64,000 nt of DNA, taken from NCBI GenBank assembly GCA_015680685.1, contig MNCI01034058.1, forward strand, positions 180,797-244,796, written 5' to 3'. The notes under the pieces were generated by a model that saw nothing but the letters and a program-made list of their open reading frames with translations, was not told the origin of the DNA and searched no databases. Position 1 is the first letter of the stretch. The number at the start of each line of letters is the position of its first letter. Shown here piece by piece: positions 24,944 through 36,083 of the stretch. The DNA comes from Gnetum montanum. Lineage: Eukaryota; Streptophyta; Gnetopsida; Gnetales; Gnetaceae. The position numbers and the translations under genes are program-made.

Positions 24944-25070
24944 TATTTATATCCTTCAGGGTCAAATGACATGTCATCCTTTCAGGACGTCTCATGTCTC
25001 GTGCGTAATGCAGGATGTTCCATGTCCCGCACATAACACAGAACATCCCATGTCCCACGTAATATAACTC
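24944..25070 (-). promoter_or_regulatory. Promoter of the antisense gene
   Basis: A TATAAATA box on the minus strand (24951-24944) lies about 125 bp before the proposed ATG at 24821. Upstream are two or three copies of a gggacatg word. TATA position, leader, ATG and a first splice donor follow in the right order, so the gene appears to have carried its own promoter. Activity is inferred. Confidence 0.5.
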
Positions 25071-25617
25071 CCAGAGTTAGAAAAATTTTCTAACTTTTTC
25101 AACTTCTTACACAGAAAATTTTTTACATTTTCTGCTTACCCAATAAACGTTCAACTTGGTCCCACATTCAAACCTTTCAAGCTTTGCTTAGACTTACACC
25201 CCACACATAGCCTACAGTCTGCTATGATGTTAAACTGGCAATTTTGTGACTAATTAGGGTTGTAGGAACAAAAAATAAATAAAAATAATAAAATATATAT
25301 AAATTAATCATTTTAGATACTACATAGTTAATTTTCATAGTATTGTTTTCCTTATTCTATTCATTTTGCTTTATTAAAATAGGTGCTGCTTGACATTTTT
25401 CTGGTTACTATGTAGGACCTCTTGAAAAATGAACACTTGCGAGAGTCTTCATTCACCCTTAGTCTTGACTGGACCTTATGGAAAACTCATGAGATGCATA
25501 AACACAAAACTTTTGGAGTTCGAACCACTTACCTATGACACCAACATAGCATCCCTAGAGGCATCACTAGATTGGCCAGAACATCTAGTCTGAGCTCTAG
25601 ACTTAGAAGTAGGTGAC

Positions 25618-27080
25618 ATGACTGAGGATCCCCTCATAGAAGTCCTTGTAACAACATGCATAGGTGAGGCAAAAACATTAAAACTTAGTTCGTTGCTAGA
25701 GCCTCAAATCCAACAAAGCATCTCTAAAGTCCTTAGTGACAATGTCAAGGCATTCACATGGTCATATGAGGACATGCTAGGCTTAGACCCACATATAATA
25801 TAGCATAACATTATCCTAGATCCACACATTAAACTAGTTAAACAAAAGGCTCATAAAATCAAGCCCGAGGTCACGTTGGCTGTCCATGATGAGATCACTA
25901 AGCTTTACAAAGCTAGTTTCATCTGGGTAGTTGACTATGTAGACTGGGTTTCGAATATCGTAGTTGTCCGCAAGAAAAATAGAAGTATACACATTTTCAT
26001 AGACTTTTGGGACCTAAATAAGGCAACCATTAAAGATGATTTCCCATTGCCTAGTATTGATCAACTCATTGATACTATGATCGGTCATGCCTTGTTGTCC
26101 TTCATGGATGGGTTCTCAGGGTACAACCAAATTTGCATCAACCTAAAGCATCAGCTTAGCACTACTTTCATGATCCATTGGGGTACATTTTTTTATACAA
26201 TGATGTCCTTTGGAGTAAAGAACGCAGGAGCAACATATCAACATGCAATGACATACATCTTTAGTGACTATTTGTTAGAATTTCTTAATGACTACGTTGA
26301 TGACATAGCAGTTAAGTCCAAAGTGGCTCATGACCATGCGAATGACTTGAATCGTGTCCTCAAATGTTGCCATAGAAATGACCTTAGGCTTAATCCCAAA
26401 AAGTATGTCTTTGGTGTCAAAACCGGTTGCATGTTAGGCTTTGTGGTATCAAAAGTAGGAATACATGTAGACCTTGACAAGGTCAGGGCTATCACCAACT
26501 TGGCACCACTAGCAAACCTTAAGGAGTTACGCAGGTTACAAGGTAGGATACAATTCATATGTAGGTTTATCACAAGGTTGACTGATAAGTTACAACCAAT
26601 GCAACATCTGCTCAAAAAGGGGATCAACTTTGAGTGGATAGATCAATGCCAAGAGGCATTTAACAACTTGAAAAAGGAGCTGGCTCAACTTCCAACAGTC
26701 TATCCTCTGCAGGAAGATAAACCTTTCTACATTTACCTTGCAACCTCAGACATGTCTATTGCTTCCCTACTTTGTCAAAAGTGAGATGATGGCTCCAAGG
26801 TCCTTGTGTACTACTTAAGCCATGCGTTAGTACACATGAGGCCAAATATAACGATGTGGAGAAAAACTATCTTGCATTAGTCTTTGCACTTAAAAAGTGG
26901 AAACACTACCTTTTCCGCAGTTAAGTCAATGTCATCTACAAGGGCAACATACTTAGGGCTATTACAACAAACATATATGAAAGTAGTAGAATAGCAAGGT
27001 GGAAGGAAATAACCACAGAGTTTGACCTGCAATACATAGCGTAGCCATCCACAAAAGGTCAAGAAATAGCTACACAACTC
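25618..27080 (+). pseudogene. Element A reverse transcriptase and Ty3 RNase H
   Basis: RT copies element RNA into cDNA, and RNase H degrades the RNA strand. The longest open frame (25876-26784, 302 codons) holds the RT palm and fingers: NIVVVRKKNRSIHIFIDFWD (about 25960), a substrate block LSFMDGFSGYNQI (about 26096), and the catalytic loop LNDYVDDIAVKS (about 26285) with both aspartates. MLGFVVSKVGIHVD (about 26430) and LQGRIQFICRFI then follow. A frameshift near 26785-26850 separates the RNase H part, which keeps YYLSHAL and an EKNYLALVFALKKWKHYL segment (about 26858-26910). A stop at 25801 splits off the N-terminal part. Next comes the second RNase H. Confidence 0.93.
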
Positions 27081-27149
27081 ATGACTTCACCCATAGACGA
27101 TCAGGTAATGATAGATCCAGAATTCCTAGATGAGCATGTTAATAGTATA

Positions 27150-27560
27150 AGCCAAGTACCTGCAAATTTTAAGGTCATTTTACACTTTGATGATGCTTCG
27201 ACCACACAAGGTGGTAGTGCTATTGCCATTATCACATTCCCCTCTAGGGAGATCTGACTGTTTGCATACCACTTTGCGTTTATTTGTTCAAACAACATGA
27301 TAGAGTACAAAGGTCTCCTTAGATGCATCTTAGCAACTCAAGAGTTAGGAATCCAAAACATAGTAGTCTGAGGTGATTCATAGCTAGTTATTAACCAAGT
27401 CATAGACGTTTACGCTTGTAAGGCACAACATCTACAACCTTACTATGATTTGGCAAAACACTTGCTTAAACAGGTTGCAACCATATATGCCCAACATATC
27501 CCCTGCAATGAAAATGCCATAGCTAATGCACTATCTATTTTAGCCTTAAGCATAGCACCA
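27150..27560 (+). pseudogene. Second (archaeal-type) RNase H of element A
   Basis: Tat-lineage elements carry an extra RNase H after the Ty3 one. Here the start is VIFHFDDASTTQGGSAIAII (about 27170), where the first aspartates lie. MIEYKGLLRCI (about 27300) keeps the glutamate, then GDS (about 27370) and LVINQV, and finally an ENAIANALSIL segment (about 27510) resembling the terminal DALA block. Stops interrupt at about 27256, 27369 and 27379. Its position after the Ty3 RNase H and before integrase is the standard order. Confidence 0.85.
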
Positions 27561-27779
27561 AACATGTTTTCTACTTTGCCTACTTCAGTAGTGGACTGCA
27601 TTGAACCTATAACTCACACAACAAGCATCACATCCATAAGTACAGCTCACGCCCAAGAATGGTATGATAATATTAAGGTATACCTTCCATAGAGAGAGCC
27701 TCCACAAAACTTAACATCTTCCTAAAAGGATGCAGTAAAAAAACAATCATGGTAGCACATCCTTGTAGGTGATAGCACC

Positions 27780-28898
27780 TTATGTCGTAGATCTTATGAT
27801 GGAATACTGTTAACTTGTATTAGCGGTAGTGAAGCACAATATCGTTGACCAAGTCTTTGACGGATTATGTTGAGGTCATATAGCTTCTAGGGCAATGATG
27901 GCAAAAATCAGACATCTAGGCTATTACTAGCCTTACATGGAGCGTGGTTGCGTCTCCAAGGTTAGGACATGTGACATGTGTCAACAACATGAGAACCTAA
28001 TGCATGTGTCACCTACTCAACTACATACTACACTGATCATGTGGCCATTTCAACATTGGGGGTTGGACATCATAGGACCTATAACATCTAAGTCTTTCGT
28101 AGGACACAACTTCATCATTACTGTAATTGAGTATTTCACAAAGTGGGTTGAAGCTATTTCCCTTAGGAAGACAACATTGCAGCAAGTTTGCAAGTTCATT
28201 CTTGACAACATAGTGACCTAGTTTGGTCTCCCCATGACTATAGTCATAGAAAATGAGCCACAATTTAGTAGTGTAGAAACTAAAGCCTTCCATGAAAACC
28301 TTGGCATCAAGCACTCTTTTTCATCACCATACTACCCTTAGGCAAACAATCAAGTAGAGGCTACAAACAAGGTCATCATTAACCTTCTGAAGAGGATGCT
28401 TAACAATAACAAGTGATGATGGAACAAACAATTAGTCTATGCACTATGGGCCTACCACACAACATGCAGAACCATGATAGGTAAAATGCCATATAGTCTT
28501 GTGTACGACTTTGAAGCAATGTTACCTCTTAACTTGTAGGTCCCATCGCTTCACATGATTCTTTCAAGCTTCATTGATGAGGTTCAGAACAATGAGTTGA
28601 GAACCATTGACCTTGACTCTATAGAGGAGGAACACATGAAAACACTTGATTACATTGAGTGGTACCAAGAGAAGTAATGACAAAAGCACCACCACAATCA
28701 GCATCAACACCCAATTAAGAAAGGGGACTTGGTCCTCAAGGTCATTCGTGAGCCTGTGGATAAATTCTCAACCAACTAGGAAAGGCCTTTCTTGGTCACT
28801 AAGGCATATGACAACGGAGCCTTCATGCTCACTAATCTAGATGGCAATGAGTTTTCCAATCCTGTTAGCCACTCATACTTGAAGTCATATTATACCTA
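27780..28898 (+). pseudogene. Element A integrase
   Basis: The zinc-binding part ends in CDMCQQHENLMH (about 27970). The core has the first aspartate in HWGLDIIGPITS (about 28055). The second-aspartate block has decayed to IVIENEPQFSS (about 28240), where SDNG is usual. The glutamate is in NNQVEATNKVI (about 28345). C-terminal features include LWAYHTTCRTMIGKMPYSLV (about 28448) and KKGDLVLKV (about 28720). The frame ends ...SHSYLKSYYT then TAA at about 28898. In-frame stops occur at about 28219, 28339, 28414 and 28537. Loss of the middle catalytic residue shows the enzyme is dead. Confidence 0.9.
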
Positions 28899-28934
28899 AC
28901 ATGCAGTATCACACCAATGACAAAAGCAAGGTAA

Positions 28935-29305
28935 GCAGATGTCTACTATGATGTTAAACTAGCATAGAACATCTGCTATGACATTAAACTGGCATAGAAC
29001 GTCTGCTGTAATGTTAAACTAGCATAGAACATTCTTGGGCTATGACATTAAATTGGTACCCATAGCATGGTCTACTATGACCTTAAACTAGCCATCCACT
29101 ATCCTCTATGATGTTAAACTAGCATAGTGATTTGCTAGGATCTTAAACTAGCATATCATGGTCTACCCAGACCTTAAACTGGGATTACGGTCTACTAGGA
29201 TCTTAAACTAGCACATCATGGTCTACCGAGATCTTAAACTGGGATCACAGTCTGCTAGGAACTTAAACTAGCACAACAAGCTATCTACCAAGACCTAAAA
29301 TTGGG
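28935..29305 (+). repeat. Degenerate tandem array of about eleven 29-34 bp units
   Basis: Units have the form gtctrctatgatgttaaactagcatag with many variants. From about 29145 onwards two unit types alternate (one ending actagcacatcatg, one ending actgggatcac), giving a dimer of about 60 bp. The array begins about 40 bp after the integrase stop. Confidence 0.9.
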
Positions 29306-30784
29306 TTTGCAATTTAGCACATATAGTTCAACATACATAGTTCCATGGACAAGCGAGCGAGAATACTTCCAATCTTCCATCTTTTGTCACCTGCAAACAC
29401 CTCTTGGGCAGAATGGGATGGGACATTACAGTACCAGAATGAAGTTCATGTCATCAAGGAAAAACCCTTTGGGACATTTGCAATGTCACCATCCCTCACA
29501 TCTTGCTAACCTTTTGGACCATCGCTAATAATTTTGGTCATAGCTCTTGCCATCAGTAGCACTCGCTGGAGTCCTAGCAAGCTCAGCCACATCACTACCA
29601 TCATCCAACCCTCACCATCACCCAGGCTTGGAAGAATGTCTAGCAACATGATTCTCCACCATGTTGCTAGGTTTCCTAGCTCCTACCTTTGGTGAGAACT
29701 TCTGAGCATTTGCATCACCATTGCTGCTAGCCACTTGAGTGCTCACTTCTGGTGTGGCTACTGGAGCTTTCCAACTTGCCACTGTTGATGCCTACACTGG
29801 CCTTCCTGCTTTGAACATTGCATGCAACTAATGTAGCATTCATAGCCCACAAAATGCCTAGCAGGTAGGACTTTGTTCTCATCTTACATGGTGGTTATTT
29901 TTCTTATTTTCTCTGTGTTGTGTTTGTAGGATGAAGCCTAGGTGGTGTCGTTCAAGGGTGCATTTCATCACGATGGCAAGGCACCACATTATTTTGATGT
30001 GTCCTCTTATGCTTGCCTAGCTACTTAAGAGTGCACATCCCTACTATTCTCTTAGCCAAACTAACCTCTACCTCTTAATCTTACAATCTCTCACATCCCT
30101 TGCAAGCTTCCCCAATGCACATGAAACCCTTTCCTATAGTTAGCCACTAAACCCATGATGGACGTAATGCAATTTGTCCATTGGAGAGCCTTTGTGGCTA
30201 GTCAAAGCCCCAAATGGATGTAACACAACTCATCCCATGGATGAAACACCTGTCCTACAGATGCGATGCAGTTGCCTTTAAGCAAATGTTGGCACACAAT
30301 TCGCCTAGCAACACAAAAGGAAGTAAAAAGAAAAACAAAGAAAAAAATGAGGAATATATAAAAAAAGAAGAAGACAAAGAAGAAAAGAAAATGGGACAAG
30401 CCAAGTGACCAAGTCAAATGGCACAGTTACTGTATCGCAACCAGTCTAGCCCTAGATCGGTTGTCTCACAAGTACTCTGACAAGAGGTTAAAATCCAAAG
30501 GGTAGGACACCTCCGTATGCTGACTCCCTCACAAGCACTCTAATGAGGGATCATGATTTGGTGATAAGCCATCATAACGTTGCATTCCACAGTTTTCCTC
30601 TCCATCCATTGTCCCTTGACCCATCCTCCTAAACTACTTCCTATTATACCTCATTGCCTTGACACTCTCAAGTACAGTGAAGTGTTGTCCAAGTAGCCAC
30701 TGACAAATGATGTTGGTGTCATGTTCATTGTGATGTTTCATATTCTTTGTCAACATCTGTTACGTTAGTTCTCCAAACATCAAC
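29306..30784 (+). other. 3' untranslated spacer of element A
   Basis: No domain is recognised. It contains short serine/alanine-like open frames without a start context. A purine-rich stretch (30316-30395) and direct repeats of actcacaagyactct (about 30465 and 30527) are visible. Long non-coding 3' spacers are common in Tat elements. Confidence 0.6.
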
Positions 30785-30797
30785 AAAGAGGGGCCAA
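30785..30797 (+). promoter_or_regulatory. Polypurine tract of element A
   Basis: AAAGAGGGGCCAA lies directly before the TG of the right LTR, the expected place for plus-strand cDNA priming. Confidence 0.8.
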
Positions 30798-32630
30798 TGA
30801 AGCACCACCAATTTTGGGTTCCTATAGTTTAATGGTAGATTTTTCCAAGTGTCAAAATATGGGCAAAATTTTTCTAAGTCTGGTGTCATGCTGTGTAGTG
30901 TAGCACACTTGGAGTCTTGATTTTTGCAAAATTTTTCTAAGTACGCCTACTATGCTCTTTAGCACAACCTACATAGCACACACTTCCATGGCTAGTTTGC
31001 ATAAATGTCAAGCCAAGAGCAATCAAGGGTCACTTGGGATGGACCAGACAATTTGGCAAATTTTCTATCTCTTAGACTATCAAGCTCGCTATGCTCTCCA
31101 ACTTGCCTAGCTTGACACATGTCCCAGTTGCCAGTTCACCCAAGCACTAGGCTAGAGGCTGTTAAAGGTGCTCAACATGGAAAACATAGTTTGGAAAATT
31201 TTCTATCTTTTGGGCTATCATGCTCTACTATCTAGATAGGTAACAAGGCCAAATGTTTTCTAAGTGTTGGAGAAGGATTTGTCAAGCTATCTAGACATGG
31301 GAGATGCATTTGGTAATTTTTTGACTTTTGATGTTGCCTGTCTTGCTACACCCTAGAGTGTGGTTAGCGTGTCATGAAGAAACATTGCAAATTTTGGCAA
31401 AATTCATCAAAGTACTTGTGCTATGCTTTATTACGTTGCATAGTGTAGACAACGTGACAAGTTAAAATTTACAAAATATTTCTAAGTGTTCACGCTACGC
31501 TCCATCATGTTGTGTAGCATAGATAGCATGACACATGGAAAATGCCTCCAAATGCCTCTAGAAGCTTCCAAAACTCTACATCAACCTTCATTTCAGCTCC
31601 TACATCCCTTTGGTAGCCAATATCAGCAATCTACTTTACTTTTGCACCTCCCATCGACCCCCAAAATTGTCCCTATGCTTGACCCTACTCGAAAGAGGGG
31701 GAATATGTAGTCCTGAATCATAGACTCCAAGTTGCATTTTTTTGGCATTGTTTGTAGGTACATGGCAGTCCTTCAGACTTTGGCACATGCAGTCCAAGTG
31801 GTGTGGTCATAGTTTGGCAGTTTCTGAGTTCTTGTTCCTATCCTACAGAGTGTAACACTTAGAGCTTAACATTTTGAGCATAACATGTCAGCGTGACTTG
31901 TCCATGCCCATGCTACATGGGATCTAGTCCACATCTCATGTCAACCCTAGCCCTATAAATACCTCAATAATCAACATTTTAGTGGTGGGTCGACAAATCA
32001 TTTTAAGCATTAAGCATTAGAGCACTATTAGCATCTTCATCACTCCCGCACTTGAGCACCCAAGCTTGACACTTGGCAAAGTACCATGACATAGTCTTCT
32101 TTGCACCTGCACAGTGTGATGATTACAAACCCAGTAGGTTTGGCCTCCTTTGTAGTTTCTAGCACTGCATTTGTGATGTCCTAGAGATTGTGACCGCACC
32201 ACTACATTGCCGCTGTAACTGTCTAACATGGTGTACCAGCTTTAAACATTATTCAATTAAAAGTTGTGCACCCCGATCTTCGGGTGATGCATTTCTCCAC
32301 CCTTGAACTCTGGTTCTATATTCTCAGCATTTGTTTCAAATTTCTTAGCATTTACTTTTGTGCTTTCTTCTACTACCAATATGCATTTACATATTCATGT
32401 TATATTACGTTCTATTCTTGATTGTTGTCCTAACTCCTGCACAAGGCTCAATAAAAACTTTGTTTACAAATGGTTATTGTTACACCATGTAGGTCCCTAT
32501 TTGATTGACCAAATCATTCAGGGCACCTCATTTCCATTTCACCTAGCATAGCCCTCGCAGGGATTCAGGGTTACGTTGTACACCCGCGGACCACTTGGTG
32601 TTCTAGCCACCAACATTTTTAGATGTCCCA
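30798..32630 (+). repeat. Right LTR of element A
   Basis: It runs from TGAAGCACCACC to GATGTCCCA and is followed by the target duplication CATAT. The TATA box is at 31954-31961. It is collinear with the left LTR apart from small indels, with mostly transition differences. Confidence 0.93.
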
Positions 32631-32635
32631 CATAT
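32631..32635. repeat. Right target-site duplication of element A (CATAT)
   Basis: Identical to 13660-13664 and directly adjacent to the CA end of the right LTR. Confidence 0.9.
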
Positions 32636-33321
32636 CTTTTAGTGGGGTTAGTTAAGTTCTTTACCCTTAGACACTCTTACAATAAAATCCTTTTGTTTAC
32701 CTCATCAGTGACATCAAATTGTGCACATCTTCACAACATTTTTTAGTGAAATTTCCTTTTTATTGTTGTGAATGCTTACACCCTCTTCAAATATTTTCTT
32801 GTATAGAAATTTTTTAAATTTAATGGATTTCTTATCTATTTTACACTATATGTTAGCCTTTCCACTAACACTTCTAAAGGAATTAATCTACCAAAATCAT
32901 AACCTAGCCAAGTGTAACCATTGACAAGACAAGGCATTTAATAACTATGTGTTACACATTACATACTAATTCATGATTCTATTATGATTGGAATGGGAAG
33001 CATGGACTGGAAGTGGGACTATTTTCACCAAGGATGATGCAGCAGTACCACACGACAAGGACTATTCATGATCATTGGCTCTTCTCTCTTGCTCTTCAGC
33101 TACCAAGAGGTGTTGGATGTCAATTTTATCCAAGGTGTTCCCTTATCTTATCATGAACACCAAATTTTGTAAAGATTGTAACTTTGTATACTTGGGCACT
33201 CAGAGTCTGTTTGTTTCATCTAAGTCAGTTTGTATGTCAGTCAATAATCCCATACTTTCCTAATATTTTGTAAGGAACTTGTTCCTTCTCTTCTTCACTC
33301 AAGGAAAAGTTTTCATTTAGT
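32636..33321. other. No gene seen
   Basis: Sequence between element A and a family-B LTR. It may include the decayed 3' interior of the B element whose LTR follows, but no part matches the better-preserved B interiors convincingly. Confidence 0.4.
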
Positions 33322-34159
33322 CATGGGGGTATGATGAATCATGTTTTAACATGCTCTGATATTGGATACTTGATATCAAAGCCTTAACATTGGGTACCTG
33401 ATATCAGAGCCCAAGATGCGATGTTGGATATCCGCTATTGTAGGGTATACACTGGCCTATAAATATTGGGCTCACAATTTTCATATCAGTTTTTTTCATA
33501 GTTAGCAAAGCTCTTGTAGTTTGTTTTCTCCAAAGTTAGAATATTTTCTAAGTGCCCATAGTAGGAGTTTGAGTGTGTATGGATCTTTGTTCGAACACTG
33601 GTATACCTAAGAGTAGTAGTGTGACAGGAATAAAAATGAATCCTTTTGATAATCCTTGTAGCACTAAGAATAGATTAATATTTTCTTTAATGCACTTTAC
33701 TTTAATGCATTTAAATAAAGTAATTAATTTCTAGTTATTAATAAACACAAGCACAACCACTTCAAGCATACATATAGTGCTTGGTAACCCAACAAAACTT
33801 AACATTTGGTAGCTCAATAGTACTATATGTGTCTAGGAAAGTGGAACGTGTACTTGTGTTAGGATAGCTAGGTAGTGAATGGATTAGATATTAAATTACT
33901 CTACCTTTCATTCTTGTTGTAGGTGATTAAAATTATAAAACAAACAATGAGAAAAATCATGTATTTCAATTACACTTAAACCATACCTTTGAGCTTCACA
34001 AGTGTAGTTGGGATGACAATGAACATTTTCGACAACCATTTCATTTCCTAGAGGGACTAGTGTACTAGAGAACTATAGGTCCATGGAATTTGACCGGATT
34101 ACGTGTGAATGCCTTAGTGATTCGTATGGTTGGGTGTAGGGGTACCTTACCGCTCATCA
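33322..34159 (+). repeat. Family-B LTR, plus orientation, with polypurine tract
   Basis: A catgggggta tract (33322-33331) abuts TGATGAATC, and the LTR ends CGCTCATCA at 34159. A TATAAATA box lies at 33458-33465. The same tract plus TGATGA edge appears on the minus strand at 45225-45216 and 36093-36084. Being preceded by the tract, this should be a 3' LTR. Confidence 0.75.
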
Positions 34160-34169
34160 ACCATAATTA

Positions 34170-35219
34170 ATGCTTAAGGTTTTAATTTGGTTATTTCACT
34201 ATAAGTATTTTCCAAAGAAACATAAAAATTATGCTAATAAATTATAGAAAATGGAAGTAAAATAAATGTTGGGAAATGTAAATTTATTCTAAGTTAAAGT
34301 GCTACAATGAATTAGAATTAATCTCTATGTTTATTGTAGTCCATAGTTGCATACAGGTACAAATACTCAAATAAGACATGGGATAACTAACTCATATGCA
34401 CACTATAGGCATTCACTGAGTACTTCAAAATTTAAGAAATAAACTTGCAAGTTTTTAGGTACACTACTAGCCAAAGGTGTCATAAATACACCTAGCTCAT
34501 AAACATATATATAGGAAAAAATAGGATGCATTGATGCATATGCATCAAGGCAATAAATAGATGCACCAACGCATATGCATTGACACATCTTCTTAAAGAT
34601 AAAAATTTGATATTCATCATACCTTTATGATTGATTTAAAATCTCATCCTTAAGATATATGAAATGGGATAGACTTTGATTACAAAATTAGTGGGGTGAG
34701 ACTAACTAACTAGTTGACATTACATGTTAAAATTATGACTAAAACATGACAACATAATTTGAGTATTGTCATTACAAAAATGGACTTATAGATTATAAAA
34801 ATAATAAAAATTTATAAAATTGACTAATGATTATAATTCTAGTAGCATTAGATCCTTTCCTTTACTCTTCCACATCAACTTAATGTTGTGGAATTTTTGT
34901 TCATCCATTTGAGGATTTCTTGTTGTCCAAGCATGTTTAGCAAGTTTAGCTAAAATCATAACATCCCATGAATATGGTAAAGTAAGGAAGATCTTATTAA
35001 CATTGATGAACCAAGCTACAAAAAAATAACATTCATGTTGATAAATGACAAGAGTTCTCAACACCTAACCATACAAGTCACGAGTGTGCACATGCAACAA
35101 GATTGTAATCTATGTATGGGATAATATGAGTATACTAGTGTATTGATGACAAGTATATGATCATTAGTTTCTCACTAGAGTTACCAAGGTTCAAAGTATA
35201 TGATTTAACTCTTATAGGT
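34170..35219 (-). mobile_element. Truncated family-B element fragment
   Basis: On the minus strand: LTR remnants at both ends (about 35057-35219 and 34618-34170) enclose a short interior (35056-34619). That interior contains the tail of the B protein: FVAWFINVNKIFLTLPYSWD (about 35015-34958), then an AWTT-PQMDEQKFHN region. The interior lacks the rest of the ORF. The fragment meets the plus-strand LTR head to head at about 34160-34170. Confidence 0.6.
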
Positions 35220-36083
35220 GATGAGAAATGGGTATTTCCTATGTCCAACCATATGAATCACAAGCATGTATGCATGATCTAATCAAGTTTTGTGGAAACA
35301 TGCTACTTAAGTGGCTTATGTTCTAGATAGCAAAACAGGAGGTTACCAGTTGTTGTCTTCATAATCATCACTTGTATTAACTTTTTACATGTGGCTAAGT
35401 GTGATTGAGATGTAAGATATTCATTTTTATAATTTTTTATTTGTAAAAGTATTAAGGGAGAAAGTATTTGAAATAATAAGTGTTAACTAATTAATGATTA
35501 AATTATCCTAAACATAGACTATCTATTCCCATTTTTTGTACACATCTTGAACTTATACTAATATTGTTGGGTTACCAAGTATTTATTGCTAGGCATAGCA
35601 AGTATTTACCACTGAGATTACCAAGCATTAGTATGTTATGCTTGAAGTGGTCATACTCAAGCAACTATGGACTAAAATATTAAGTGTTTAAGTATAGAAA
35701 CATAAACTACATATAAAGTAAAATGTTTGAAAGTAAACTTAAGCTAATCCAAGTGCTACAATGGAGAGAAGAAATCTCAATTTTATTTACATTCATGCAA
35801 CTATGTCTAGGTACATCTTGTACTCAAATAAAGCTCTGTACAATTAATTCAATCCATGCTATGGGTACTCAAAGGAAAATTTTGCTAAGTCCTATGGAAG
35901 AAAACTACAAGAGTTTGACTACTAGAATGATCAAAGATGTTACAAATGTGGCTAGTGTGCATATTTCTGTAGGCTTCAAGAGGATTAGTATCAATGCATA
36001 TGTACTAACACATCCAAGTATGTGTCAAAAAGGATGTGTTGATAGGCATGAATCAATGTAGTTAACTTATTGATACTTCATCA
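35220..36083 (-). repeat. Family-B LTR, minus orientation
   Basis: On the plus strand it reads TGATGAGAAATGG at the left and ACTTCATCA at the right, followed by tacccccatg (the polypurine tract on the minus strand). It is therefore the 3' LTR of the minus-strand B copy whose interior follows at 36084-38220. Confidence 0.75.

Larger units (their letters stand above)
13665..32630 (+). mobile_element. Element A: complete but decayed Ty3/Tat LTR retrotransposon, 19 kb
   Basis: Two long direct LTRs (13665-15522 and 30798-32630) bracket gag-protease, RT, two RNase H domains and integrase, in the canonical Tat order. The 5-bp sequence CATAT lies immediately outside both ends (13660-13664 and 32631-32635), a target-site duplication that fixes the boundaries. 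A polypurine tract precedes the right LTR. The LTRs differ at roughly one site in eight to ten in the stretches compared, mostly transitions, so the insertion is old. Its unusual part is an antisense, intron-containing gene between protease and RT (20153-24821). No open frame in the element is complete. Confidence 0.93.
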
